Shown here: positions 35,691-46,705 of the stretch, piece by piece
Layout: every line of letters begins with the position of its first letter
Numbering within the stretch: position 1 is the first letter of the stretch
Origin: Candidatus Villigracilis affinis
GTDB lineage: Bacteria; Chloroflexota; Anaerolineae; Anaerolineales; Villigracilaceae
Assembly (NCBI GenBank): GCA_016718275.1
Contig: JADKEA010000020.1
Location: 248,001 to 312,000, forward strand
DNA length: 64,000 bases
Reading direction: 5' to 3'
The notes under the pieces: model-generated
What the model saw: the letters and a program-made list of their open reading frames with translations, nothing else
Databases searched by the model: none
Told to the model about the DNA's origin: nothing
Translations under genes and position numbers: made by a program

Positions 35691-36644
35691 ATGAAACCCA
35701 TAACCATCGGCAAATTACGGGGACTGCAACAAATATCCTCCCAGCGCGGCACATTCACGGCGCTCGCATTGGATCATCGTCAAAATTTACGGAAAGCTAA
35801 TCCCGCATTCGTCAGCAACGAAGAACTCTCCCGCTTCAAAACGGATGTGACAGCTATTTTGGCTTCAAGGTCAACAGCCGTGTTGCTCGACCCCGAAGTC
35901 TCTGCGGCGCAAGCCATTGCCCAACGCGCTATTCCGAATAATGTAGGTCTGGTTGTGGCCGTAGAGTCCACGGGCTATGCAGGTGACGCGACTGCCCGTC
36001 AGGCACAGATCATCCCAGGGTGGTCTGTTGAAAAAGCAAAACGTATGGGCGCAAGCGCCATCAAACTCCTCGTCTATTACCATCCCGATTCACCCACAGC
36101 GTCCGAAATCGAAGCCTTCACAAAAAATATTGCGGACGAATGTGCCAAGCACGATCTCGTTCTCATGCTTGAGCCGCTATCCTATTCACTTGATGAAAGC
36201 AAAAAACTTTCATCCGAAGAGAAAAGATATGTCGTGGTCGAAAGCGCCAAACGCCTAACACCTTTGGGCGCAGACATTCTCAAAGCGGAGTTCCCGCTTG
36301 ACGTGACTGAATCAGATCAAACGTTATGGAAAGAAGCGTGCGAAGAAATTTCCGCCGCAACTGACATCCCATGGATTCTTCTCTCCGCCGCAGTCGAATT
36401 TGAAACCTTCCTCCAGCAGGTGATCGTTGCATGCAACGCAGGCGCAAGCGGCATTGCAGTGGGTCGCGCAGTTTGGAAGGAAGCGGTTATGATGGACAGT
36501 AACGAACGCATAAAGTTTTTGCGAAACGTTGCACGTCCGCGCATTTCACGGCTCACTTCGTTGTGTCATGCGTTGGCCAAACCCTACACTGATTTTTATA
36601 CCGCAGATCCGTCATTCGATTGGTATAAAAATTACGGAGAATAG
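35691..36644 (+). CDS. LacD-like tagatose-1,6-bisphosphate aldolase
   Basis: Class I aldolase of the DeoC/LacD superfamily, 317 residues. Visible motifs are FTALALDHRQNL near the N-terminus, the phosphate/barrel segment SAIKLLVYYHPD, LMLEPLSY, and ADILKAEFPLDV, whose lysine is the probable Schiff base. ASGIAVGRAVWKEA near the C-terminus is the phosphate-binding end of the barrel. LacD splits tagatose-1,6-bisphosphate into dihydroxyacetone phosphate and glyceraldehyde-3-phosphate. This is the final step of the galactosamine and lactose tagatose pathways and fits the kinases downstream. Related aldolases with sulfofructose phosphate as substrate exist, so specificity is inferred. Confidence 0.88.
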   Translation: MKPITIGKLRGLQQISSQRGTFTALALDHRQNLRKANPAFVSNEELSRFKTDVTAILASRSTAVLLDPEVSAAQAIAQRAIPNNVGLVVAVESTGYAGDATARQAQIIPGWSVEKAKRMGASAIKLLVYYHPDSPTASEIEAFTKNIADECAKHDLVLMLEPLSYSLDESKKLSSEEKRYVVVESAKRLTPLGADILKAEFPLDVTESDQTLWKEACEEISAATDIPWILLSAAVEFETFLQQVIVACNAGASGIAVGRAVWKEAVMMDSNERIKFLRNVARPRISRLTSLCHALAKPYTDFYTADPSFDWYKNYGE

Positions 36645-36645
36645 A

Positions 36646-37797
36646 TTGAAGAAGATCTGGCCGTTCAGTTATTACTTTATTTATTTTGCAGGGATGGCGG
36701 CTTTTGTTCCGTACATCGTTCTTTATTACCAAACCCTCGGGTTTTCGGGCACGCAGATCGGACTGCTGGTGGCAATCTCGCCGCTGGTCTCTTTGGTCGG
36801 CGGGCCGCTGATGACAGGCCTGGCAGATTCTGGCAATCGTCACAGATTGGTCATGAGTCTCGCGCTGGGAGTTGCGGCAGTATCCATGTTCATGCTGCCT
36901 TTTTTGCAGGCCTTTCTCCCCGTCCTGATATTGATTGTCATCTTCTCTTTTGTGTCGGCTCCAGCCAACTCGCTGGCCGATAGTGCGGCCATGTCAATGT
37001 TGGGGGATGAAAAACATTTGTATGGCCGTGTGCGTATGGGCGGGACATTTGGCTGGGCGCTGGCCGCCCCGCTGGCTGGTATTGTCGTTGCCCGTTATGG
37101 ATTATCGTGGGCGTTTTGGGTATATGCTTTTTCCATGTTCGTGGCTCTTTTGATCAGCCAGAATTTTCTGTACACTGAGCAAAAAGAGGAAAGTTCATTC
37201 TGGCAGGGCCTCCGTGTGTTGTTAGGCAATCGCCAGTTGATGCTGTTCCTGTTCATGGCCTTTATTTGCGGCACTGCATTTGCCACGGTCAATAATTATC
37301 TATTCGCTTACATGAACCAGCTTCACATTGACGAATCCCGCATGGGATACGCGCTCACCATTGCCACAGCCGCCGAAATTCCCGTGCTTTTCTTTGCCAA
37401 CCGATTGTTAATTCGATTCAAGCCGCGCGGTTTGTTGATCCTTTCGATGGCGGCAACAGGTGTACGCTTGTTGTTGTACGCGCTCTTCGATTCCCTGACG
37501 GGCATTTTGATCTTTCAACTTCTCAACGGATTGACCTTTCCCGCATTGTGGGTGGCGGGCGTCTCTTATGCCAACGACAATGCGCCCGCTGGCCTGAGCG
37601 CCACCACACAGGCGGTATTTGGTACGATGATCTTTGGTTTCGGTGCGGCTACAGGCGGATTCCTCGGCGGAATCCTTTTGGAAAAACTCGGCGGCCAGAT
37701 GATGTACGCGATCTTCGGCGCGATGACACTGGTCATGCTCGTGATTTATGTTTTCCTCGAACCACGAATTGCTGTTCAACATGAAAAAGCCGTTTGA
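36646..37797 (+). CDS. MFS transporter, sugar/nucleoside symporter-like
   Basis: Twelve-helix major facilitator of 383 residues. The start is taken as the TTG at 36646, one base after the aldolase stop, with GGAG ten bases upstream; a longer frame reaches back into the aldolase gene and is not supported. The N-terminal YFAGMAAFVPYIVLYYQTLG resembles the MFS_1-like/LacY-related group of proton symporters. The conserved loop 2-3 motif appears as GGPLMTGLADSGNRHRLV. It may import monosaccharides released outside the cell, complementing the ABC importer for oligomers. It overlaps the next kinase gene by 17 bases. Confidence 0.88.
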   Translation: MKKIWPFSYYFIYFAGMAAFVPYIVLYYQTLGFSGTQIGLLVAISPLVSLVGGPLMTGLADSGNRHRLVMSLALGVAAVSMFMLPFLQAFLPVLILIVIFSFVSAPANSLADSAAMSMLGDEKHLYGRVRMGGTFGWALAAPLAGIVVARYGLSWAFWVYAFSMFVALLISQNFLYTEQKEESSFWQGLRVLLGNRQLMLFLFMAFICGTAFATVNNYLFAYMNQLHIDESRMGYALTIATAAEIPVLFFANRLLIRFKPRGLLILSMAATGVRLLLYALFDSLTGILIFQLLNGLTFPALWVAGVSYANDNAPAGLSATTQAVFGTMIFGFGAATGGFLGGILLEKLGGQMMYAIFGAMTLVMLVIYVFLEPRIAVQHEKAV

Positions 37798-38698
37798 TAT
37801 TCTTGTCGCTGGCGAGATCAACCCCGATTTGATTCTGACGGGTGATGTAAAGCCCGAATTCGATCAAGTCGAAAAACTGGTGGATACGGCAACGCTCACG
37901 GTCGGTTCATCCTCTGCCATTTTTGCATGCGGCGCGGCGCGGCTTGGGTTACGGGTTGCTTTCATCGGCGTATGCGGCGACGATGTCTTTGGCCGTTTCA
38001 TGCTCGCTGAAATGCAAAAACGAAATGTGGATGTCAACAACATGATTATCCGACCCAATGGGCAGACTGGACTCAGCGTAATCTTGAATCGCGAAGTGGA
38101 CCGCGCGATTCTGACTCACCCCGGCCTGATCGCTGACCTCCAGGCATCAGACATCGCTGACAGTTTGCTGGCACAAGCGAGCCACCTGCATGTGGCGAGT
38201 TACTTCCTGCAAACAAAACTCCAACCCGATTTGCCCGCCCTGTTCCAGCACGCTCATTCATTGGGGCTCACCACTTCGCTCGACACCAACTACGACCCCT
38301 CCGAAAAATGGATAGGTTTCGACGAACTGCTTTCCAAAACGGACGTCTTTCTGCCCAACAAAACCGAATCGCTTTCCATCACAAAATCTGCAGACGTTGA
38401 ATCAGCCTCGGAACAACTTGCCCAAAAATGCAAACTCGCCGTCATCAAACTCGGCGCAGACGGCGCAATTGTTTGCAATGGGGAAGTGGTTGTTCATTCG
38501 AATTCCATCTCAGTCAACGTTGTGGATACCGTCGGCGCAGGTGATACCTTCGATGCGGGATTTATGTTTGGCTATCTCAACGACTGGCCGCTTCAAAAAT
38601 CTCTGCGGCTGGCTTGCGTGTGCGGAGCCTTATCCACGCAAAAGGCGGGTGGCACCGAAGGTCAACCCACCTTGGAAGAAGCCCTGACCTTTTTATGA
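37781..38698 (+). CDS. PfkB-family carbohydrate kinase
   Basis: Ribokinase-like sugar kinase of 305 residues. The start is the ATG inside the MFS gene end (KKPFDILVAGEINPDLIL). Signature 1 is near FACGAARLGLRVAFIGVCGDD, and signature 2 is DTVGAGDTFDAGF, with the catalytic Asp and anion hole. In the operon it is a candidate for phosphorylating galactosamine or the free sugar at C6, leaving the next gene as the tagatose-6-phosphate kinase. The PfkB family covers many sugars, so the substrate is inferred. Its stop overlaps the next start (ATGA). Confidence 0.9.
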   Translation: MKKPFDILVAGEINPDLILTGDVKPEFDQVEKLVDTATLTVGSSSAIFACGAARLGLRVAFIGVCGDDVFGRFMLAEMQKRNVDVNNMIIRPNGQTGLSVILNREVDRAILTHPGLIADLQASDIADSLLAQASHLHVASYFLQTKLQPDLPALFQHAHSLGLTTSLDTNYDPSEKWIGFDELLSKTDVFLPNKTESLSITKSADVESASEQLAQKCKLAVIKLGADGAIVCNGEVVVHSNSISVNVVDTVGAGDTFDAGFMFGYLNDWPLQKSLRLACVCGALSTQKAGGTEGQPTLEEALTFL

Positions 38699-39624
38699 TC
38701 CTCTGCCTGACCCCCAACCCCGCCATCGACCGTTCCTTGTACGTGGATGAATTGAAGATCGGTGAAGTGCATCGCGCGAAAAAGACGCTTGCGGTTGCAG
38801 GTGGAAAAGGAATCAACGTTGCGCGTGCGATCCGCACGTTGGGTGGGAATCCGCTGTGCATGGGTCCGATCGGCGGGCACGCTGGGAATCTGCTCGCAGA
38901 CCTCGCGGAGCATGAAGGCTTCTCCACGCATTGGACTCGGGTGCAAAGCGAAACCCGCACTTGCGTGATCCTGGTACAGCCGAATCAAGATTCCACAGTC
39001 GTCAACGAATCTGGGCAGCCCATCCGCGAAGAGGAATGCGACTCCCTGATCCGTGATGTCTGGGAACAGGCGGCGCAGGTTGATTTGATATCTGTGAGCG
39101 GGAGTCTGCCACCTGGCTTTTCGCTCGAACGCTACCAAACCATGCTCACAGGGTTGGTGGAACGTGGAAAATCCGTTTGGGCCGATACCAGCGGCGAGGC
39201 CTTGAAAACAGCGCTGACCGTGCATGGCATCTGCATCAAAGTCAATGCCGCCGAATTGGGCGGGGCGCTCGGTATGAAAATTTCCAATGCGGAGCAGGCG
39301 GCCAAAGCGATGCATCAACTGCGCGAACGGGGAATTTCACAGGCAGTCATCACGCTTGGAAAAGATGGAGCCGTTTTCAGTTCAGATGTCCGTGTTTGGG
39401 TGGCACAGCCGCCCCAACTGGAAATCGTCAGCAGTGTCGGCAGCGGCGACGCATTTTTAGGCGGGCTTTTGTTCGCGCTTGAAAATGGAGTGTCCTCTGA
39501 AATTGCCTTGCAAAAAGCAGTTGCCGCAGGCGCGGCGAACGCGCTCGAATTTGGCGGGGGGACTTTTTCACTGGCTTCCTTCGAAGAGATTTTCCGAAAT
39601 ACAAAAACTTCCATCATTGATTGA
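38695..39624 (+). CDS. 1-phosphofructokinase/tagatose-6-phosphate kinase family protein
   Basis: PfkB-superfamily kinase of 309 residues, of the FruK/LacC branch. The N-terminus CLTPNPAIDRSLYVDELKIG and AGGKGINVARAIRTLGG are diagnostic of that branch, whose substrates are phosphorylated ketohexoses. The catalytic motif is SVGSGDAFLGG. With a LacD-like aldolase in the operon, LacC (tagatose-6-phosphate to tagatose-1,6-bisphosphate) is the best guess; fructose-1-phosphate kinase is the alternative, but no PTS is present. The ATG overlaps the previous stop. It is the last gene of the operon. Confidence 0.9.
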   Translation: MILCLTPNPAIDRSLYVDELKIGEVHRAKKTLAVAGGKGINVARAIRTLGGNPLCMGPIGGHAGNLLADLAEHEGFSTHWTRVQSETRTCVILVQPNQDSTVVNESGQPIREEECDSLIRDVWEQAAQVDLISVSGSLPPGFSLERYQTMLTGLVERGKSVWADTSGEALKTALTVHGICIKVNAAELGGALGMKISNAEQAAKAMHQLRERGISQAVITLGKDGAVFSSDVRVWVAQPPQLEIVSSVGSGDAFLGGLLFALENGVSSEIALQKAVAAGAANALEFGGGTFSLASFEEIFRNTKTSIID

Positions 39625-39710
39625 GCAGATTTTCTTTTTTGAATCAGCGTTTTCAGCGTCCAAAACAAGCTCTTTGCTTATTACCTATAAAGTCTCGGCG
39701 GCGTTTTTCT

Positions 39711-39753
39711 GATTCCCAAAAACAATGTATTTGGGAATCAGATTCGCTATAAT
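39711..39753 (+). other. Inverted repeat and -10 box before the macroglobulin gene
   Basis: GATTCCCAAA (39711-39720) pairs with TTTGGGAATC (39730-39739). The T run lies before rather than after the stem, so it may terminate weakly or act as a protein site. TATAAT (39748-39753) follows nine bases later and may start transcription of the next gene; no good -35 box was found. Confidence 0.45.
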
Positions 39754-39823
39754 GAAAATGGGGTGGGTGACGGGAACTGAACCCCTGCCTGCGGCGTCGT
39801 GATATGGGAAGGATGGTTCTGCC

Positions 39824-42800
39824 ATGACAGATAATCATACAAATTCATTTGGTAAGTGGCGCGCCCTGATGATCCTCGGGGCTATTATTCTGGCGGTCGG
39901 CGGCGTCATTGTTTTGACTCGGCAGCTGCAACCGGGCACGACGACTTCCGCGCACATCGATGTCAACGCTACCGAATCGCCCAGTGGAGCCGATGCACAG
40001 GACAACAGTTACAGGATCGGTGTTGAATTAAGTGATGGACAATCGCAGCCTGAAGTTGCGGAGTCATTGCCGCTGGCGACCGGAGAACCTCTATCCCCTG
40101 AAGAGATCGAATTGATCTTCTCGCGTCTGCCCGCGCTGACAACTGATTCAGGCGCGGTAGACTTCAACTTCCCGATAGAGATCCTGCCGCCGCCGCGCCC
40201 GGGGAATACTGTCGAAGAAACGTTTCCGCCTCTTGAAACAGAACCAGTTCCGGATGAGGTTGAATCGGGTCCACTTGAGGTATTGCGATTCGCACCCGAA
40301 GGAGAGATTCCCATTGCGCCGTTCATCAGCGTAACGTTCAATCAATCCATGGTTCCCCTCGGCACGTTGAGCGATCTTGCCGCGGTGGATGTGCCGGTAC
40401 AGATCGAGCCATCCCTGCCCGGTACATGGCGCTGGCTTGGCACGAAGACCCTGACCTTTGAATATGATTCCCGAATTGATCGACCGCCTGCCCAAAGCAA
40501 CTGAATTTCGAGTCACCGTTCCCGCAGGGACGACTTCCATCAATGGCGGCTCACTGGCAACCGCCGTGACATGGACGTTCAAGACGCCGCCGCCGACCGT
40601 GGTGCTGTTTCAACCCGGCGATGTGCCCCAGCCGCTTGAGCCGCTCTTTTTCATTCAATTTGACCAACGCATTGACCCTGCGGCAGTGTTGAAGACAGTC
40701 ACGGTAAAGGCGGGGAATCAAGATGTTGAAATTACTCCTGCCACGCAGGAGCAGATCGATGCGGATGTGCAGGTGAGCGCGATCGTGAAAGATGCACCCG
40801 AAGGACGCTGGCTTGCTTTTCGCGCTGTGGAACCTTTCAACCCTGAAACCAGAATCTCGATCACGGTTGGCCCGCAGACGCCTTCGCTCGAAGGTCCGTT
40901 GACCACGACCGAAGCGCAGACCTTTGAATTTTCCACGTATGCGCCGTTGCGCATCGAAGATTATGGCTGTGCCTGGTACGATGACCGCTGCCCGCCGTTG
41001 ACTCCCTTTTCCATCGCATTTAATAATCCGCTTGATCTTGAATCTTTCAGCGAAGACATGCTGAGCGTTTCACCTGAAATCCCCGGCGTTTCTGCCGATG
41101 TGTACGGCAACACCATTCAGATCAGCGGCGAGACTCAGGGACAAACGACCTACACCGTGACGCTCTCTGGAAAGATTCAAGATGCCTTCGGCCAGCAATT
41201 GGGCGATGATGTGCAATTGAAATTCAAGGTGGATAAAGCCGATTCGCTTCTGGTGAACCCCGGGCAGATGCTGCTTACGCTCGATCCCTTGGGAGTCGAA
41301 CCGGTTTATTCAGCTTATGCAATGAATTACAACAAACTCAAATTGAGGGTGTATAAAGTTCAGCCTTCAGATTGGCCGCAGTACAAGGCGTATCTGCGCG
41401 ACTGGCAGAGGACGGATGCGCCCCCAGCCATGCCGGGCGTGTTGGTTGAAGATAAAACCCTCGACCTCGACATCCCCGATGACACGCTTTCAGAAGTGGA
41501 TATAAAACTGAGTCAATACATGGATGGTGCCTTCGGCCATTTCGTCATCATCCTTGAACCGCCCGCAGGCATGTTTGAAAGCGATGATGATAAGTGGCGG
41601 CGCTTCTCACAAACTGTCATCACCTGGGTGCAGATCACGCAGATCGGCTTCGATGTGTACACCGATCACAGCGAGATGATGACGTGGACAACGAATCTCA
41701 AAGATGGCATGCCTTTGGCCGGTGTCAGCATTCAGGCAAATCAGGGCGGCACAACGATCTTGAGCGGAGCGGATGGCACTGCAATATTTGATATCCCCTC
41801 CGGGGCAACCTATCTCACCGCCACCCTTGGCGAGGATCGGGCGATCATGCCGCGCAACAGTTATTACTGGGCCGATGACGCCTGGACGCCCAGCACGCCC
41901 ATTGATAACTTGCAATGGTATGTTTTCGATGACCGTCAAATGTACCGCCCTGGTGAGGAAGTGCATGTCAAAGGCTGGCTGCGGCGCATCGGTGCCAAAC
42001 AGGATGGTGATGTGGGTCTGGTGGGGAGTTCGTTAAGTTCGGTCAGTTATCAGATCATCGAACCGCAGGGGAATCTTATTGGCGAAGGAAAAGTGGATGT
42101 GAATGCGTTGGGCGGTTTTGATCTTGCCTTCACACTACCCGAAGTTACCAATTTGGGATATGCACAACTGTACCTGACCGCCGATGGAAATTTGAGTGAC
42201 TTGAGCGGCTTGCAGTATTACCATCAAATCGCGATACAGGAATTTCGCCGCCCCGAATTCGAGGTGACCGCCCGCAATGAAACAACAGGTCCATATTTTG
42301 CTGAAGACCATGCCACCGTTGCAGTGGAGGCGAAATACTACGCGGGGGCGGTCTGCCTGGCGCCGATGTAAATTGGCAGGTCAATACCAGCCCCGGCACC
42401 TATTCGCCGCCCAACTGGCCCGATTTTACTTTTGGCAATCAAAGATACTGGTGGTATTTCGATTACACATATCAAGATGGCGGTTTGTATGAAACGCAGA
42501 CCTTCAACGGCAAAACAGATGCAACCGGCACCCATTATCTTGAACTTGATTTCAAAGCACAGGGCGATCCAGAAAATGGACCGCAGCCATACAGCGTATT
42601 TGCATATGGAACGGTAATGGATGTCAATCGTCAGTCATGGACCAGCAGCGCCGCGTTGCTTGTTCACCCGGCGGATGTATATATCGGCTTGCGCACTCCG
42701 GGTTACTTTGTTGAACGCGGCGCGCCGCTCGATGTGGATTTCATTGTCACCGATCTCGATGGCAACCCTGCCGAAGGCCGCGAAGTTGTGATTACTGCTG

Positions 42801-45800
42801 GTATCTTGGATTGGAAATTCAAGGATGGAAACTGGGTCGAAGAAGTGGTGGATGTTCAAACCTGCTCGCTTCTTTCCACGCCCGAGCCTGACACCTGTTC
42901 CTTTGAAACTCCCCTCGGGGGAAGTTATCAGATCACCGCCCTTGTGACCGATGAACTCGGACGCAAGAATCAAAGCCGCATCACCCGTTGGGTCAGCGGA
43001 GGGAAACAACCGCCTTCACGCAGCATCGCACAGGAGGATGTCACACTCATTCCCGATAAAGATGAGTACCAGCCCGGTGACACTGCGAAGATTCTTGTTC
43101 AATCTCCATTCAGTCCCGCCGAAGGTCTGCTGACCGTCACTCGCAGCGGCATTTTATACACCACGCGTTTCACCATCGAAGATGGCACCGCGACGCTGAA
43201 CATCCCCATTGAAGAGGAATACATCCCCAACTTGAACATCCAAGTGGATTTGGTCGGTTCTACGCCGCGTACCAGTGATGACGGCGAAACGCTCGATAAC
43301 ATTCCACCGCGCCCCGCCTTTGCCAGCGGACAAATGACCCTGAACATCCCGCCCCAACAGCGGACCTTGTCTCTGCAATTGATGCCCGCTCAAACCACGC
43401 TGGAACCGGGCGGTGAAACCAACCTGACCGTACTTGTAAAAGATGCGAACGGTTTGCCGGTCTCTGATGCGGAACTGGCCGTCGTAGTGGTGGATGAGGC
43501 CATCCTCGCATTGACGAATTATCAAATGAAAGACCCGCTCAGCATTTTCTATGGAGCGCGCTCCTCTTATCTTTCAAGCAATTACGGCCGTGCCAGCATC
43601 ATCCTTGCTAATCCGCAGGCGCTGGCAAGGCAGGCTAACACAGATAGTCTGCTTTTTGCAGCGTCGCCAGCCGCAACCGAGGCTCCAGCCATGGCAGCTG
43701 AAGCATTACCTCAAACCGGAGGCGGCGGCGATGGATTTCCGCCAGGGGCAGCCATTGATGTGCGCTCGAACTTTAATCCGCTGGCAACCTTTGAGCCCAC
43801 CGTACGGACCTGGGTCCAATGGGGAGGCTCGGGTGTTCATTCAACTGCCCGATAACCTCACGCGGTATCGTGTCATGGTCGTGGCGGTGGATGAGGGCGG
43901 AAGTCAATTCGGCATGGGTGAATCCAATCTCACTGCGCGCCTGCCGCTGATGGTGCGTCCGTCTGCGCCGCGCTTCCTTTAACTTTGGCGATAAATTCGA
44001 ATTGCCGGTCGTGCTTCAAAACCAGACCGATGAATCAATGGTGGTGGATGTGGTGGCCCGCGCAACCAACCTCGAACTTGGCAATGCGGGTCAGCGTGTG
44101 ACCGTCCCAGCGAATGATAGGGTGGAGGTGCGCTTCGCGGCTTCGACCGTGATGGCGGGTGATGTTCAGATTCAGTTTGCGGCAACTTCAGGAGATTTCT
44201 CCGATGCCGCCACCGCAGACTTACCCGTCTACACCCCGGCGACCAGTGAAGCCTTTGCCACCTACGGCGTCATCGATGATGGCGCGATTGCCCAGCCGGT
44301 GCAATATCCGAGCGGCGTGTTCCCGCAATTCGGCGGACTTGAAATAAGCACCGCATCCACGGCTTTGCAGGCGTTGACTGATGCCGTGTTGTATCTGGTG
44401 GAATATCCGTATGATTGCTCTGAGCAGCTGGCATCGCGAATCCTTGCGGTGGCTTCGCTGCGCGATGTGCTTTCCGCATTCAAAGCTGACGGGCTGCCAA
44501 CACCGTCAGAAATGGAATCAGCTGTCAGCGCGGATATTGACCGCTTGCAGTCCATGCAAAACTACGATGGCGGGTATCCGTATTGGCGGCGCGGATTCGA
44601 GTCGATCCCATTCAATACCATCCACGTAGCTCATGCCCTGTTCCGCGCACAGGAAAAAGGATTCAATGTCCCTGCGGAGATGCAACAGAATTCGCTGAAT
44701 TACCTGCGCGATATCGAAAGCTATTACCCTTCATGGTATGACGATGGAACGCGGCAGACGCTCAGCGCGTATGCGTTGTATGTGCGCAACTTGATGGGTG
44801 ACCGCGATTCGCAGAAGGCCGAAAATCTTTTGAAAGAAGCAGGGCTGGAGAATCTTTCGATGGAAGCCATTGGCTGGTTGTGGTCTGTTATTGATGACGA
44901 AGAACAACTGGATGCGATTCGACTCTTTGTGAACAATCATGTTGTTGAAACAGCGGGCGCGGCTAATTTCACCACTGCCTACACCGAGCAAACCTATCTC
45001 TTGCTCAGTTCCGATCGCCGCACCGATGCAATTCTGCTGGATGCCTTGATCGAAGATAACCCGCAAAGCGACTTGATCCCCAAACTGGTCAATGGCTTGC
45101 TCGCTGCTGCGCGTCAAACGCAGGGACGCTGGGGCAGCACACAAGAAAATGTCTTTGTGCTGACGGCGCTTGACCGCTACTTCAACACCTACGAATCGCA
45201 GACGCCTGATTTTGTGGCGCGCATTTGGCTGGGTGATACTTACGCAGGCAGCAACGAGTTCCGCGGGCGCACAACGGATACTTCTGAAACCTTGATCCCG
45301 ATGAATTACGTGCTGTCAGAAACATCATCGGGCGGCGGAATGCAAGACTTGATCCTAAGCAAGGATGGTCCAGGTCGATTGTATTATCGCCTCGGCCTGC
45401 AATATGCTCCCACCGACCTGGACCTTGATCCGCTTGATATGGGTTTTGTCGTTGAGCGGCGCTACGAAGGCGTGGACAACCCCGAAGATGTGACTCAAGA
45501 TGCCGATGGCGTCTGGCATATCAAAGCTGGCGCACGCGTGAAAGTGACCATCACCATGGCTGCGGATAATCGCCGCTATCACGTTGCGCTGGTTGACCCG
45601 TTGCCTGCTGGGTTTGAGATCATCAACTCCGAGCTGGCTGTTTCGCAACCCGTGCCGCAAGACCCAACCAGCCCTGATTTCAAATACGGTTGGTGGTGGT
45701 GGGGTCCATGGTACGAACACCAAAATATGCGCGATGACCGTGCCGAGGCCTTCACCTCTCTGCTGTGGGATGGCGTTTATGAATACGTTTATTATGCCCG

Positions 45801-45906
45801 TGCCACCACGCCGGGGACATTTATCACCCCGCCTTCCAAGGCTGAAGAGATGTATTCGCCCGAAGTTTTTGGCCGCAGCGGCAGCGATTGGGTGATCGTG
45901 AAGTAA
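39824..45906 (+). CDS. Giant alpha-2-macroglobulin-like protein with thioester (four frame breaks as sequenced)
   Basis: Bacterial A2M-like protease trap, anchored by an N-terminal helix (residues 10-32). The sequence falls into five consecutive frames: 39824-40471, 40470-42345, 42345-43812, 43812-43979 and 43979-45906. Single-base changes at CCC 40470-40472 (extra), GGGGG 42344-42348 (missing), GGG 43812-43814 (extra) and TTT 43978-43980 (extra) restore one frame of 2026 residues with family motifs across each join: YDSELIDRLPKATEF, KYYAGGGLPGADVNW, NGEARVFIQLPDNLTRYRV and PRFLNFGDKFELPV. The thioester CSEQ is near residue 1531. Such proteins bind attacking proteases at the cell surface; the usual partner PBP1c is not adjacent. 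A true pseudogene is less likely, given the intact residue conservation. Confidence 0.9.
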
Positions 45907-45941
45907 AGAACCAGAGATAATTTAGAACATTCGAAGAGCAA

Positions 45942-45988
45942 AAGGCAGTTGTTTTGGGAGTTTTTTCCCAAACAACTGCCTTCTTTTG
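45942..45988 (+). terminator. Strong intrinsic terminator
   Basis: AAGGCAGTTGTTTTGGGA pairs with TCCCAAACAACTGCCTT, with one bulged base, and is followed by a T-rich tract. It ends the macroglobulin transcript. Confidence 0.9.
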
Positions 45989-46151
45989 TATTTGGGCATC
46001 TCCGCCATCTTTCCGGGGGTGGAGGCACTGAGAAAAGTTAAGTAATCCAATTAAGTTATTTTACCGATGCGGCTTTTCCTCAGTTTGTCTAAAATCGCGG
46101 TAGTTGGTGAGTACACCTTATTTTTACTAACCTAAACCAAAGGAGATTAAG

Positions 46152-46628
46152 ATGTTAACAAATACAGGTTCTTATGAATCGGTTAAAACATTTAGAAGGA
46201 TTTTGCTGGCTATGTTGGTTCTAGTCATCATGTTTGCTTCCTTCCCACCTAGCCAAGTTCAGGCAGCAGGCAGTTCTGTAGGCTGGATTGGCACTTCGGT
46301 TACCTGCCTACCTGCGAAATACAGTCTCAATCCAGGTTTCATAGGTACATACGACGGTCAGTGGGTAGCTTTCCGACTGTGGGTAAGAAATAATGCTACC
46401 GGAGTTTACGCTCCGACCACTTGGCAGTATATACAGGCTTATACCGGAACAGTGGGTGGTTTTTATGATGTACCTGCCCCCGGAGGTTCAATCGTCTCAA
46501 TCAAAACCGAAGCATATTTCTACAATCGCACCACCAACTCATGGGATTATGCAGGGACGAAATACGCCAATCACTATCATTTGATAACTTCAGGTTCGCC
46601 TCAGACATCTTGCCGTATTTTTTCCTAA
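46152..46628 (+). CDS. Secreted protein of unknown function
   Basis: A 158-residue protein with a Sec signal peptide: basic SVKTFRRILL, hydrophobic AMLVLVIMFASF, and a likely cut after VQAAG near residue 38. The mature part is rich in Tyr, Trp, Thr and Gly (YDGQWVAFRLWVRNN, YIQAYTGTVGG) and has two cysteines that could pair. It looks like a small beta-sandwich exoprotein. No family is recognised. The ribosome-binding site AAAGGAGA is strong, suggesting good expression. It opens a group of four exported proteins ending with two SLH proteins. Confidence 0.7.
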   Translation: MLTNTGSYESVKTFRRILLAMLVLVIMFASFPPSQVQAAGSSVGWIGTSVTCLPAKYSLNPGFIGTYDGQWVAFRLWVRNNATGVYAPTTWQYIQAYTGTVGGFYDVPAPGGSIVSIKTEAYFYNRTTNSWDYAGTKYANHYHLITSGSPQTSCRIFS

Positions 46629-46705
46629 AATCTTGGCCAACGTCTGATATCTCAGATTTATCCTTTATATACAATTCTGGCACTCAATGAAAGGAAAGGT
46701 AAATT

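Noticed and set aside
39760..39795. Sequence on the minus strand resembling a tRNA 3' end (GGGGTTCAGTTCCCGTCACC)
   Set aside because: The T-loop position normally occupied by A is G, the stem is imperfect, and no matching 5' acceptor or anticodon arm is found. At most it is a remnant of an attachment site, and no second copy was seen.
39824..45906. Macroglobulin gene as a pseudogene or programmed-frameshift gene
   Set aside because: Each break is a one-base homopolymer change, with family motifs continuous across each join and no slippery heptamer with a downstream structure. Assembly error is simpler.
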